Assembly (NCBI RefSeq): GCF_021155775.2
Contig: NC_060238.1
Span: 1,474,001 to 1,538,000 of the forward strand
DNA from: Neodiprion pinetum
Taxonomy: Eukaryota > Arthropoda > Insecta > Hymenoptera > Diprionidae
DNA length: 64,000 nucleotides
Direction: 5' to 3'
Program-made: the position numbers and the translations under genes
The notes under the pieces: generated by a model
What the model saw: only the letters and a program-made list of their open reading frames with translations
Told to the model about the DNA's origin: nothing
Databases searched by the model: none
Shown here: positions 29,601 to 36,537 of the stretch, piece by piece
Layout: each line of letters opens with the position of its first letter
Numbering within the stretch: position 1 is the stretch's first letter

Positions 29601-31088
29601 GGTGGCTGTGGCACGTACCTCTCTACCGGTGTGTGCGCCGAGGCGTAGGCGCGGTCGGTACCGGTGGCTACCACGCGCCCGGTGGACGGGAAACGCTCCT
29701 TGGGCTTCGGCAGGGACAAGTAGGCCTTCTCCCTGCCGGGTGAGCCGTGAAATCGCTCGATTCTGCTGGTCCGCTGATCGGGGCCTGAACTCTGGGACCA
29801 GCCGGACTGCTGCTGCTGCTGCATAGCGGCCGGACTCTTGTACTTCTCAGGCTGGTTCTTGGCGCTCCTAGCGCCACTGGGCGACGAAGGAGGGTGCTCG
29901 AACCTAGATTGATGCGCGCCGTACCGCTGGGCCAGAATTTCTCCGAGCCGATCGCCGGCGCTGGTTGAGTACCGCTGCAGGTCCTGATGGGCGGGACAAG
30001 CGGCGGGTGACGACGATGCCGAATACCTTCTAGCGGCTGAGGATTGGCTCTCGGTGCTCGACGCGTACCTCTGGAGGGCACCCTCTGGGTTCGGTGAGCT
30101 CGACAGGTATCGTTCGAGGTATGCCGAGTTCCTGTCGTGCCTCGGCGAGGCGGTGGGCTGGGATTGGGCCTTGTCGAGAGGGCGGGTGGCGAAACGGTCC
30201 GAGTTGAGGCCCGGGTGGATCGGGGAGGGAGATAGCAGCCGCTCGGATAGGGGGAACCGAGAGCCTGCGTCCTTGGGCTGCGAGGCGGGGCAGGCGAAGC
30301 TCTCGCTCGGGGTTGGCGACAGCGGGGGCGGCGGTATGAACCGGTCGTTTGCCGGCGCCGGCGACGGCGGCGAAGGGAAAATGTCGGCGACGACGATACC
30401 GCCGACGGGACTCGCGTAGTGACCCTCGTCCTTGGGGACCACCGAGGCCAGGAAGTGGTGCTGCTCTCCGTAGATCGCGAACCGGTCCCCCCGGGCGAGG
30501 CCGAACTGGTGGTAGCCCTGGAGTCCCTGGAGACCGAGGTACCGGTCCTGCAGGTAACTTCCGTCGGGCGAAGGCTGATCGGGCTTTTCGTGTTGCTGGT
30601 TGTACCGGTGCAGCTCGCGAGCCGCTCCGCCCCCCGAATATCGGGGCCCCGCATGCTCGCCGTCGAGAAATCCGACGCGATCCTGATGCTGGAGGTATCG
30701 CTCTCGGTCCCCGGGAGCCGGCGAGGCGCTCGACGGGTGCGGCGAAGATCCTCCGCTACTTTGCTGCTGGTGCACATTTCCGTGGTGCACGTGGTGCACG
30801 TGATTGTGATGCAGGGGGTGCGACGCGTGCAGCAGTGACGTTTGCTGCTGCTGCTGGTGGTGAGACTGTAGTGATGATGCGGATGGCTGGGGGGGCAGGT
30901 GGGACTGCAGTGACTGTGCTGGCTGGGACTGCGATAATGACGATGACGATGATGAGGATTGGGACGATGCCGTTGAGCATGGCCCGAACTGCGTGGTGGC
31001 GGTGTGCTGGTGCAACAGGAGACGTTCTCTTCGGCCATAGTCGTCGTCCGTCGGCATCCTGGTGGCCCGGGGCCCGCTGTCAGGACAT
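948..31088 (-). CDS. rho-5: Inactive rhomboid protein (iRhom), 12 exons, 3' end beyond window
   Basis: iRhoms are polytopic ER/Golgi proteins related to rhomboid proteases. Family members control trafficking or degradation of EGF-family ligands and, in mammals, of ADAM17. I assembled about 1,535 residues from 12 exons whose phases all agree. Order: disordered Ser/His/Gln-rich extension (about 700 residues), poly-Gln, an RSASAP motif, a region around TFFGVDED and RRKDSVARM, the block RQYGMGLIGR, the juxtamembrane DHRPFFTYW, TM1, a cysteine-rich iRhom homology domain (PDDITKWPIC, HPCCIGIHGMC, HGYFHEEASLCSQ) and the rhomboid core PDQFYRLFTSIFLHAG to NLASAIFVPYRAE. These blocks match vertebrate iRhom1/2 in order and spacing. 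The remaining membrane segments and the GPAG-type replacement of the active-site serine lie left of position 1, so inactivity is inferred from the family. The first coding exon is uncertain: an ATG at 31120, an internal Met at about 31058, or an upstream exon. Confidence 0.93.
1232..1519 (-). CDS. rho-5: iRhom exon: cysteine-rich domain end and rhomboid loop 1
   Basis: Acceptor AAAATTACAG, donor GG|GTGAGC, 288 nt, phase 2 on both sides. It encodes HPCCIGIHGMC, TTKEYCDFVHGYFHEEASL, CSQVECLHDVCG and PDQFYRLFTSIFLHAG. The cysteine spacing and the HGYFHEEA and DQFYRLF signatures are the most conserved part of the iRhom family. Confidence 0.94.
1635..1825 (-). CDS. rho-5: iRhom exon: middle of iRhom homology domain
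   Basis: Acceptor TTCGCACAG, donor TTCAG|GTGAAT, 191 nt, phase 0 in and 2 out. It encodes STWKKWGPGDSG, GSVCGLDPKFCD and EWPDDITKWPICRK. PDDITKWPIC is a hallmark of the lumenal cysteine-rich domain. An alternative donor (AG|GTTCAG) lies 6 nt upstream and would also keep phase 2, removing two codons. Confidence 0.93.
2375..2611 (-). CDS. rho-5: iRhom exon: start of lumenal iRhom homology domain
   Basis: Acceptor GCTCGCAG, donor TCC|GTGAGT, 237 nt, phase 0 on both sides. It encodes YQEPANFWIGPRAADLIHLG, AKFAPCMRRD and RDTACCIRNDDSGCVQSS. NFWIGP, LIHLGAKF.PCMR and CC.RND.SGC are iRhom signatures directly after TM1. Confidence 0.94.
2698..2881 (-). CDS. rho-5: iRhom exon: juxtamembrane region and first transmembrane segment
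   Basis: Acceptor CCGCTTTCAG, donor TTG|GTGGGT, 184 nt, phase 2 in and 0 out. It encodes FRKSVAHKPDVKKQLDD, then EDHRPFFTYWITTVQ and the hydrophobic VMILVISLACYGFGPFGF, which is TM1. DDxxDHRPFFTYW is nearly invariant in iRhoms. Confidence 0.94.
3289..3474 (-). CDS. rho-5: iRhom exon: cytosolic membrane-proximal region
   Basis: Acceptor GGGGTTACAG, donor GG|GTAAGG, 186 nt, phase 2 on both sides. It encodes RESGGHGASGPSDVAVTLR, then TRIAPNVIDRIFDN and RRQYGMGLIGRLYG. The RxYGxGxxGR block immediately before TM1 is conserved between insects and vertebrates. Confidence 0.9.
4083..4172 (-). CDS. rho-5: iRhom exon: short variable cytosolic segment
   Basis: Acceptor TTTTCTGAAG, donor CCAG|GTGAGC, 90 nt, phase 2 on both sides, so skipping it would keep the frame. 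It encodes TTTNGEGLSSSEILSRR and TSRDHYTS. There is no family signature. It is supported by splice sites and phase fit to both neighbours, and it could be a cassette exon. Confidence 0.75.
4296..4495 (+). repeat. Dispersed repeat X, copy 1
   Basis: Contains GTCTTTCCGCATTTCGACTT, ATGAAAATTCTCTATTCCG and TTCTATCAATCGGTAATTG, matching the 34.8-kb copy in the same order and orientation. By eye the copies are roughly three-quarters identical over about 190 bp. Confidence 0.6.
4585..4904 (-). CDS. rho-5: iRhom exon: acidic/proline-rich cytosolic segment
   Basis: Acceptor TTATACCGCAG, donor TTAG|GTCGGT (unusual C at +3), 320 nt, phase 0 in and 2 out. It encodes MARHRPRERDETRPESR, AADEEEEAFFERPPPPS and DGAPGTIREDSASVSG. 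The acidic stretch before FFERP lines up with the D/E-rich FFARE-type segment in vertebrate iRhom2. The exact 3' end is less certain than the rest. Confidence 0.85.
4905..8888. other. iRhom intron with simple repeats
   Basis: AT-rich intron of about 4 kb. It holds a (TA)n/(GA)n tract at 6077-6133, AAT-type repeats near 7255-7275, a GGA-rich stretch at 7415-7445 and a (TC)n run at 8081-8109. No exon with both splice sites was found on either strand. Confidence 0.6.
6077..6133 (+). repeat. (TA)n(GA)n compound microsatellite
   Basis: 14 TA units followed directly by about 14 GA units within an iRhom intron. Confidence 0.9.
8889..8981 (-). CDS. rho-5: iRhom exon: RRKDSVARM segment
   Basis: Acceptor CATTTTTCAG, donor ACG|GTAAGT, 93 nt, phase 0 on both sides. 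It encodes GVTLRRSWHQPVRRKDSVAR and MTLSGLSYMVT. RRKDSVARM matches the R(R/K)xSVAKM motif of vertebrate iRhoms, in the N-terminal region reported to bind FRMD8/iTAP there. Confidence 0.9.
9259..9445 (-). CDS. rho-5: iRhom exon: FFGVDED segment
   Basis: Acceptor CAATTTCAG, donor CCCGAG|GTCGGT (unusual), 187 nt, phase 2 in and 0 out. It encodes YIKRETATFFGVDEDSEAQ, KQRWLERRRRMASRKYGALL and PEHRPPDPDITRDVP. TxTFFGxxxDSxxxQxW...RxYGxL follows the conserved N-terminal order of iRhoms. Confidence 0.9.
10509..11060 (-). CDS. rho-5: iRhom exon: poly-Gly, poly-Gln and RSASAP region
   Basis: Acceptor TTTTCCCGCAG, donor AAAAA|GTAAGA, 552 nt, phase 2 on both sides. The segments are QPSPGSGTTSTSTGSSSG, a glycine run, MGLVIGGTPQSISMYAVG, about 20 glutamines from mixed CAG/CAA codons, a Ser/Pro-rich part, LARSASAPTGP and LRRTLSRTETIK. 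The last two match RSVSMP and QxxTSITQTIRR of vertebrate iRhom2. Its first G completes the Trp codon begun by the exon ending at 28965, which ties the two together across 17.9 kb. Confidence 0.92.
10622..10639 (-). other. RSASAP: candidate 14-3-3 mode I docking site
   Basis: The codons AGG AGC GCC TCG GCC CCA encode RSASAP, a perfect match to the R-S-x-pS-x-P consensus for phospho-dependent 14-3-3 binding. Vertebrate iRhom2 has RSVSMP in the equivalent place, and 14-3-3 recruitment to phosphorylated iRhom2 is known to license client shedding. Function here is inferred from motif and position. Confidence 0.7.
10789..10850 (-). repeat. CAG/CAA repeat coding for poly-Gln in iRhom
   Basis: About 20 consecutive CAG/CAA codons on the minus strand, interrupted by CAA, in frame in the iRhom exon. 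It is translated, so length changes would alter the protein without shifting the frame. Confidence 0.9.
11576..11651 (+). repeat. (TCTA)n(TC)n compound microsatellite
   Basis: TCTATCTATCTA-type tetranucleotides grading into a pure TC run. Confidence 0.85.
14566..14607 (+). repeat. (TA)n microsatellite
   Basis: Uninterrupted run of about 21 TA units, the longest TA run in the window. Confidence 0.9.
15125..15162 (+). repeat. (GAT)n microsatellite
   Basis: About 12 GAT units with one CAT interruption. Confidence 0.85.
16701..16852 (-). other. GC-rich exon-like segment inside iRhom intron
   Basis: Preceded on the minus strand by a very long pyrimidine tract ending in CCGAAG, open for 50 codons (SPSVDDATGTTRCYRAG, then MARGTPKPHEPSNRP and LDSSLGQ), followed by GTCACG. 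Codon use looks coding. Its phase (1 in, 0 out) does not fit between the flanking iRhom exons (phase 2), so it is not a simple cassette exon. It could be part of an alternative first exon or promoter. Confidence 0.25.
17875..17952 (+). repeat. (GTG)n microsatellite
   Basis: About 25 GTG/TGG units with one GTA interruption. The minus strand reads as a His run in a 114-codon ORF starting MSPPACMRHHHH, probably a by-product of the repeat. Confidence 0.85.
19518..19564 (+). repeat. (CTT)n microsatellite
   Basis: About 15 perfect CTT units. Confidence 0.9.
20248..20293 (+). repeat. (GGA)n microsatellite
   Basis: About 15 GGA/GAG units in a purine-rich stretch. Confidence 0.85.
22034..22086 (+). 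repeat. (ATTCA/ATTCC)n pentanucleotide repeat
   Basis: About ten units alternating ATTCC and ATTCA. The only clear pentanucleotide array in the window. Confidence 0.8.
23175..23871. mobile_element. 697-bp foldback element with about 310-bp arms
   Basis: Left arm 23175-23483 (starts GGGGCATTCCATGACATCTC, ends TTTTTGAGATAAGAATGAGC) is the diverged reverse complement of the right arm 23553-23871 (ends GAGATGTCACGGAATGCCTC). Matching blocks run the full length, with a 70-bp loop and no coding capacity. GGGxCATTCCxTGxCA ends are typical of insect MITE/foldback families. Confidence 0.8.
24941..25000 (-). promoter_or_regulatory. Possible alternative promoter/5' UTR cluster
   Basis: On the minus strand the motif TCAGTCGAG or close variants recur (CTCAGTCGAG, TTCAGTCGAGG, TTTAGTCGCACAGTCGG) in a CpG-rich patch. 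TCAGT is the arthropod initiator core, and such clusters are common at insect start sites. It lies in the large iRhom intron, so it could drive a shorter iRhom transcript. There is no direct evidence of initiation. Confidence 0.2.
27053..27259. mobile_element. TIR element, family A copy 1
   Basis: Left end GAAGTTGGTAAGGTTGGGAA then TGTAACGA; the right end reverse-complements to GAAGTTAGTAACGTTAATGT. Inner sequences (AAAAATCACTATTTCGCAAC and its partner) are also inverted. About 207 bp, non-coding. Confidence 0.6.
28040..28077 (+). repeat. (GGAA)n microsatellite
   Basis: About nine GGAA units. Confidence 0.85.
28965..31088 (-). CDS. rho-5: iRhom exon: 707-codon disordered N-terminal exon
   Basis: This 2,124-nt exon is open throughout. 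The acceptor CTTGTTTCAG is at 31089-31098 and the donor TCTTG|GTGAGT is at the other end; phase 2 in and out. It begins PDSGPRATRMPTDDDYGRRE, then Ser, Gln and His runs. It continues with a long stretch in which short Arg-aromatic units recur (ERYL, DRFI, QRYA, ERYVP, DRYVP), then Gly/Ser/Asn-rich sequence ending in a poly-Asn run. No folded domain is visible. If there is no upstream coding exon, the ATG at 31120-31118 (MNTECLDACFR) would be the start, but composition upstream looks intronic. Confidence 0.88.
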
Positions 31089-31789
31089 CTGAAACAAGCG
31101 TCAAGACATTCTGTATTCATTTTCCGGTCTTTTATGGAATGCTTGTATTCGTTATGTACGAGAATATACGTTGATATCGAATATACATGGACAATTATTA
31201 CCACAGGATAGTTGAGTCAGTTATAGTGAACGACGAGACAAATGTATACAATGTAATCGTCCAAATTAATAACGTTGTCAAATTTTTGAAAAATAAAGAA
31301 GATACATGACGAATTATGAATAGTTCCAAAAGCTGCTGATTATCGCTGATAGAAAAAAGGAGTCAGGAGTTTGAAATTTTATCGAAAACGATAGTCGTCC
31401 GGAGGCATCGTTATAGACCCGGTATCACAGATTCGTGCATTAAGTTTCATACACCTACTACACCGGTATAATAACATGTGAGAGATTGGAGAATAGGAAC
31501 AATGGCGCGTTGGTCCCTCGGCTGCGGAGTGGTGTAATGTAGTGGTTTACTGCTGGACGGAGTAGGTAACCAGCAGCCATCCGGCGAACGGACTGCAGCG
31601 AAGCGACACCCTGGGGACACGGGATATAATCTATTCGAGCAGAGAACTAGAAAAACAAAGAAGCCCAATATCCCGTCCGTCCGCCAAACACACAATACCC
31701 ATGTGTGAATGCCCATACCCGTCATCCCCGTACGCAATGAATTTCGCCAAAAGTTTCATATACATACACAGCCATGATCAATTCCTGAG

Positions 31790-31955
31790 CATAGTACCCA
31801 GTGGTCCTGGAAATGTCCTTCAATTTTCCTTGTCCTTCAAAAGTCCTGAAAACTATCCTTAAATGTTTCTAATGCCATGGAAATGTTCCATGTTCAATGT
31901 CCTTGAATGACTTGAAAATGTCTTGGAAATGTCCTTGAATATGTTACGGATTTTT
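31790..31955 (+). repeat. Degenerate short tandem repeat
   Basis: Variants of a roughly 12-bp unit near ATGTCCTTGAAA recur about ten times (TGTCCTTCAA, TGTCCTTGAATG, TGTCTTGGAAATG, TGTCCTTGAATA). Too diverged for a simple microsatellite. Confidence 0.45.
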
Positions 31956-31989
31956 CACTGGACATCATGCCGGGGCATTGAAACTGACT

Positions 31990-32710
31990 GGAAATTTCGT
32001 TATTTGAGTCTTTCTCTCTTCTCGGATAGAAATCGTTCGCGGCCTTACAGAAGAGGATCGATTTTACAGTTGCTTCGCTGGTGCCTTGACCCAAAGCGCG
32101 TTTTAAGGATAAGACGAATAAGTTCGTGGCGTGGAACGCGGACGGCTTGCAAACTATTCGGAATTTCTCGACTGCTCATGGGAGGGGGGCATTAGCGAGG
32201 AATAAACCGAACCTTAAGAACCATATAGGATATGCGGTATCCTGTACCAAAATTCCTCTCACTCGCACTGCTGCCCTCGTTTCTCCCTGGCGAGAAGCCC
32301 GGTTGCTGTGGGCGAAACTAGTTGGCAAAATACAGAGGAAGGATGAGAAGCATCGGGCGAGGAAGGTTGTTCGGCGGAGCACGCAGCTGTCAGTTCTCAT
32401 CAATACGTCAGTACACCGGCCCCTTTATTATTCTCCGATCCTTCTCCTTATTCCACCTTCCATCCGGGCTCCCAGGTTCGGAGATTACGAGGAGATGATG
32501 CGGGAGCTTCGGCCTGGGAAAACAATTTAGCAAATCGCTTGTTTTTCCCGGAAAACACGTACAGCCCGAACGCATTCGTCGAGGCGAATCTAGTGAGTCC
32601 TCGATCACTCATTTCGGATCATCAGTTCTCGAGATATTCAACTTTGAAGGGTGCCGCTAGCGCGACTGGAGCGATTCGCTCGCGCTAATGACACCTCCAA
32701 ACCGTACTAT
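31990..32710 (+). mobile_element. Possible non-LTR retrotransposon endonuclease remnant
   Basis: Plus-strand reading gives KFVAWNADGLQTIRNF at about 32120-32167, resembling the WNxNGL opening of LINE apurinic-type endonucleases. About 450 bp later another frame gives SPRSLISDHQFSRYS, with an SDH as in the end of that domain. The intervening sequence is not a clean endonuclease, so this would be a decayed, internally deleted copy. Confidence 0.35.
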
Positions 32711-34775
32711 CTAGCTATCGAATAGCCCGAATTGGGCGAGTAAGGGCTCGTTGAATTCGTCTCGATGCCGGCAGTCGTACGGCGGTAATGAGAGCGCCGA
32801 GATCGGCGATTTAAAAAAGGTGAGGAATAAATCGAGCGCCGAATTAGATGTGGGAATTTACCCGTGTGCTCGTCCGGATAAAATCAGGCTACAGTAATTC
32901 ATCTCGCCCGGGGGTTGCCTTGAATTTACGTTTAAACCGACGAAGCGCAGATACACACAGAGGAATAAATATATGGTACGAGATTATTATTGGAGGAGTC
33001 GTAGGAATCCCCTTAGTCGGTTGGCGGTTGGTATTTTAATCGCGGTCCTATCTGAGCTTTCCTGCTTGTTTCAGAATCCCTTCGAGAATTCCCTCCCCCC
33101 ACACCCTCGTCTCTCTCCTCTCTCTCTCGTAATATTCCACCACGCATTCCCGAGACTTCTGCTGTTGCTGCTGCAGGGGCTGAAGAGCTCGTCGAGGGAG
33201 GCTCGATACCGCGCGTCTATATATATATATATATGTAGGCGTGTGTGTGTGTGTGTTGCAAGAGAGGTTACCTGCGATATATCCCACATATCTACACGTA
33301 CATACATACGTGAAGATACATATATCGCGGGCGTATTTCATCCTTATCGGCAAGAGGGACAACCTTTTTATCATGCATACGTATATATATATAGGTGTAA
33401 TATACCTATATTACCCTGCAGCACGAAACACTCGAGCAAACAACAACCCCGTCATCCTGCAACCTACTCTTCTTTTTTTTCGCGTTATTCTTACTCGGAA
33501 TTCCCTCCTCGTTTTTTCAATATCATTTTTTCTATCCCACTTAGCCATTTGCTCGTCGATTTATTTTTTCGCCATTTTTCCTCTCTCCTACCGTAAAAAC
33601 CATTGAAGAACAATTCTAAACCAGCACTTGCATCTCTTTTTCTCTCCCCTGTCTCGAATTAGCGTGAGGAAATATATGTTCACGGGGGTGGCAAAGAGAA
33701 GTGAGACTGAACCGCGACGTCGCTGTTATACGAGGTAGTTCGTTACACCTCAGGACTGTAAGATCGCGATTAAACGTATACTAGGAATATTATACAGCAC
33801 ATGTGGGGCTTCGGGTTATACGGTTAACTTTGTTAATAGGAGACGCGATTCCGTAACACCTACACACGAATATATATATATATATACATATATATCAGAC
33901 GCACACCTTATTATACGGTACCCTTTATATACCTATACGTTACAAGCTAATTGCGCAAAATATTAAATGATTGAGTTTTAAAAAAAAGTCGCATCATATA
34001 TTAATAACTGATGGAGAAAGATAAATTTTTTCTATTCATTTTGCTGTTTTAAAAATTTTATTACACCTTTACTCGTAACAAAGGAGACACGTGATTGCGA
34101 CGGTAGACTATGTCCTAAAATTTCTCTACGTTATACCGATTTATACGTGTGTTTTCAAGGGGCGGAGATGTGGAAGGAGTAAGGGAGGGCCAAGGGTGAA
34201 AATTGGGGGTTAAGATCGTGGTAGGAAACGCTAGTTGGTCACAGAGCGTCCTTAATTAATTAGCGCTAATTATCAGACGTGCCCGAGTACCAGGAAGCTA
34301 TCCCGAGTTTCTAGATGTTGCAGCTGGGGGTAGAAATGGGGGGGAGGGGGAGGAAGATAGCGGGATGTAGTAACATCTAGAATTGGACCGAGATCCAAGC
34401 TACCCGCGACTTCCGGCCGGCGGTGGTGCTATGCGGTGTGCATCGGGCTACCCGGACAAGAGGTAGAGACCGAGAACAAGAGGAAGAGGGACAAGAGAAG
34501 GACGGAAAGAGAGAAAGAGAGATGGCACGTGACTTATTTGACAAACCGCAGGGACGTAATGATAACGGTAATTGAGGTTGTCGCGAGTTGGGGAAAATTT
34601 TAGATTACGTAATTTTTTTCCCATTATTATTATTATTATCGGAGGTACAACTAATTCGGAAAGTCTCTTACAAGGTGGAGAATTCGGTGAAACGAATAAT
34701 TTCACTATATTACTTGACGTACTTTTGGTAGAAAAATGTATTTTGTTTTTAGTTTCATTTTTCTATTTTATCATA

Positions 34776-34985
34776 CAAATGTCGGATTATCGATTTTGCT
34801 GTTCCATGTTTTGACCTTTTTTCACATTTTGTCTTTCCGCATTTCGACTTTCCATGTTTTCAATTTTCTGCACTTAAACTTTTCACATTTCTCAATTCTA
34901 CGAATAAGATTTTCACGTTTATGAAAATTCTATATACCGTTCCTTCTATCAATCATCAATTCAAGTATTTTACTCCCAACCCAAT
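34776..34985 (+). repeat. Dispersed repeat X, copy 2
   Basis: Contains GTCTTTCCGCATTTCGACTT, ATGAAAATTCTATATACCG and TTCTATCAATCATCAATTC, in direct orientation relative to the copy at 4.3 kb. No coding capacity. Confidence 0.6.
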
Positions 34986-35573
34986 CCAGATAATTGCAAC
35001 ATCATTTACACGCCTACATATCAATCGTGTAATTTTTTCTCGAGGTTTAAGCACCTTGTAAATATTATACGTTTCATTGAAAAATATCAAGTTCAAGTTT
35101 AAAAAAAGTTTAACAAAATTCAGAAACTGAGTATTCAAATATTTTCAACTCTCGTGTAAAAAATAAGAAAAATAAAATAAGAAAATGTCAGCCAAGAGAC
35201 GAATGAAAAAAAAAACAATGTAGAGTAAAACGGCGAGACGAAACCTACAACAGTCCCGTTGTAAATAAAATTGTTCCTTCTAATCCAGTAGCGGGAACCT
35301 TCCACCATCCAAGTTCCATCCGACGCACAACAGGAGCAGCTACAACGATTTTATCGTCTCCAATTCGTTCTAATGTCATTTCGTATAAACTCTTAGGAGA
35401 TTTAGGAGTCCCTTGGGCACGATGAGGCCGCGAGGTGCGAGGCTTTCCAGGGCTCCGTGGGAGAAGCGCCGGTGGGTTTTAGGGGTGTTACGTAAGACAC
35501 GCCAGCCAGTCGGAGCTCTTGCGATAAACCTATGCCACTGCACGAATGTGTCTACGTCGTACCCGGTATCGGA

Positions 35574-35784
35574 CGAGTATTCAAGTTTTTGGGTCCGAGG
35601 CCTCTGCTGAGCTAAATGATAGGCAACTTTTGTTTCTCAAATCGAACCTTTAATTTTTTTCAATCGCATGCTTCTTATTTCTCGTTGAAAAGTGAGCAAG
35701 TTTTATGCCTAGTCAATTTAAAAAACAAAATTTGGGCCTCGATCGACCCAGCAGAGCCCCCGGACCCAAAAACTGGGACGCTCG
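35574..35784. mobile_element. 211-bp TIR element
   Basis: Left end CGAGTATTCAAGTTTTTGGG then TCCGAGGCCTCTGCTGAG; the right end reverse-complements to CGAGCGTCCCAGTTTTTGGG then TCCGGGGGCTCTGCTGGG. The inverted match covers about 40 bp. The interior is AT-rich and non-coding. Confidence 0.65.
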
Positions 35785-36496
35785 TGTGACGTTCCCTTTT
35801 ATATTATACAACAACCGTTGTTCGAAACATTTTTCACTTTGATGCTCAGTTTTCGATATATTTCAGCATACTTCTCAAAATTGGACAACCCTGTATAAAG
35901 ACGCGCACACGCGAGTTTTGCAGCGTATAACAGGCTGCTAGATTTTGCGTCTCGGATCTTAGATAGTGTTGGACCTTCGTTGCAGGGATCTAATTCGGTT
36001 GCAGAATTTACATAGACCTATTAGTTGGCAAATCATTAATTTCACACGAAACATTATACAGGCTATAAAATATATCTCATACCTGCGGTAGCTGTATTAT
36101 AATTCAGATAACTTGAGACTCGAATTGAAATTTCTTTTGTTTCAAAAACGGTATTAATAACAACAAGGGGAATTACGAGAATATTGATGATATTATACGT
36201 ATACAAAGAAAAAAGACACTTTAGTCTTCATTTTTTCAATGGAAGTTTCATTCAAAAAATCTTTTTTAATTAAAACAAAAAAAAAAAGATGAAAAAAAAG
36301 GGAAATGCATGAAATAAAATATTGCCGTTGGATAATTCGAGTCGCGACTGGAAGAACCGGAGAACGAAGTTCGCGCGATGTGAAGGGTGGGCGTATACTT
36401 ATCCTAGCCTGTATTATACAGGTATAGTCATCAGATCCTTGAAGGAATCGGAGGGGATTGGAAACGGGATATTGCGATCACTGATAGACCAGGGAA

Positions 36497-36499
<3 letters not shown>

Positions 36500-36535
<36 letters not shown>
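36500..36535 (+). repeat. (GA)n microsatellite
   Basis: About 18 uninterrupted GA units. Confidence 0.9.

Positions 36536-36537
<2 letters not shown>

Noticed and set aside
30349..31092. 247-codon plus-strand ORF and a 478-codon second minus-strand frame over the big iRhom exon
   Set aside because: Both overlap the GC-rich, low-complexity iRhom exon. The accepted minus frame is longer, lacks stops over 2.1 kb and joins in phase to a conserved exon.
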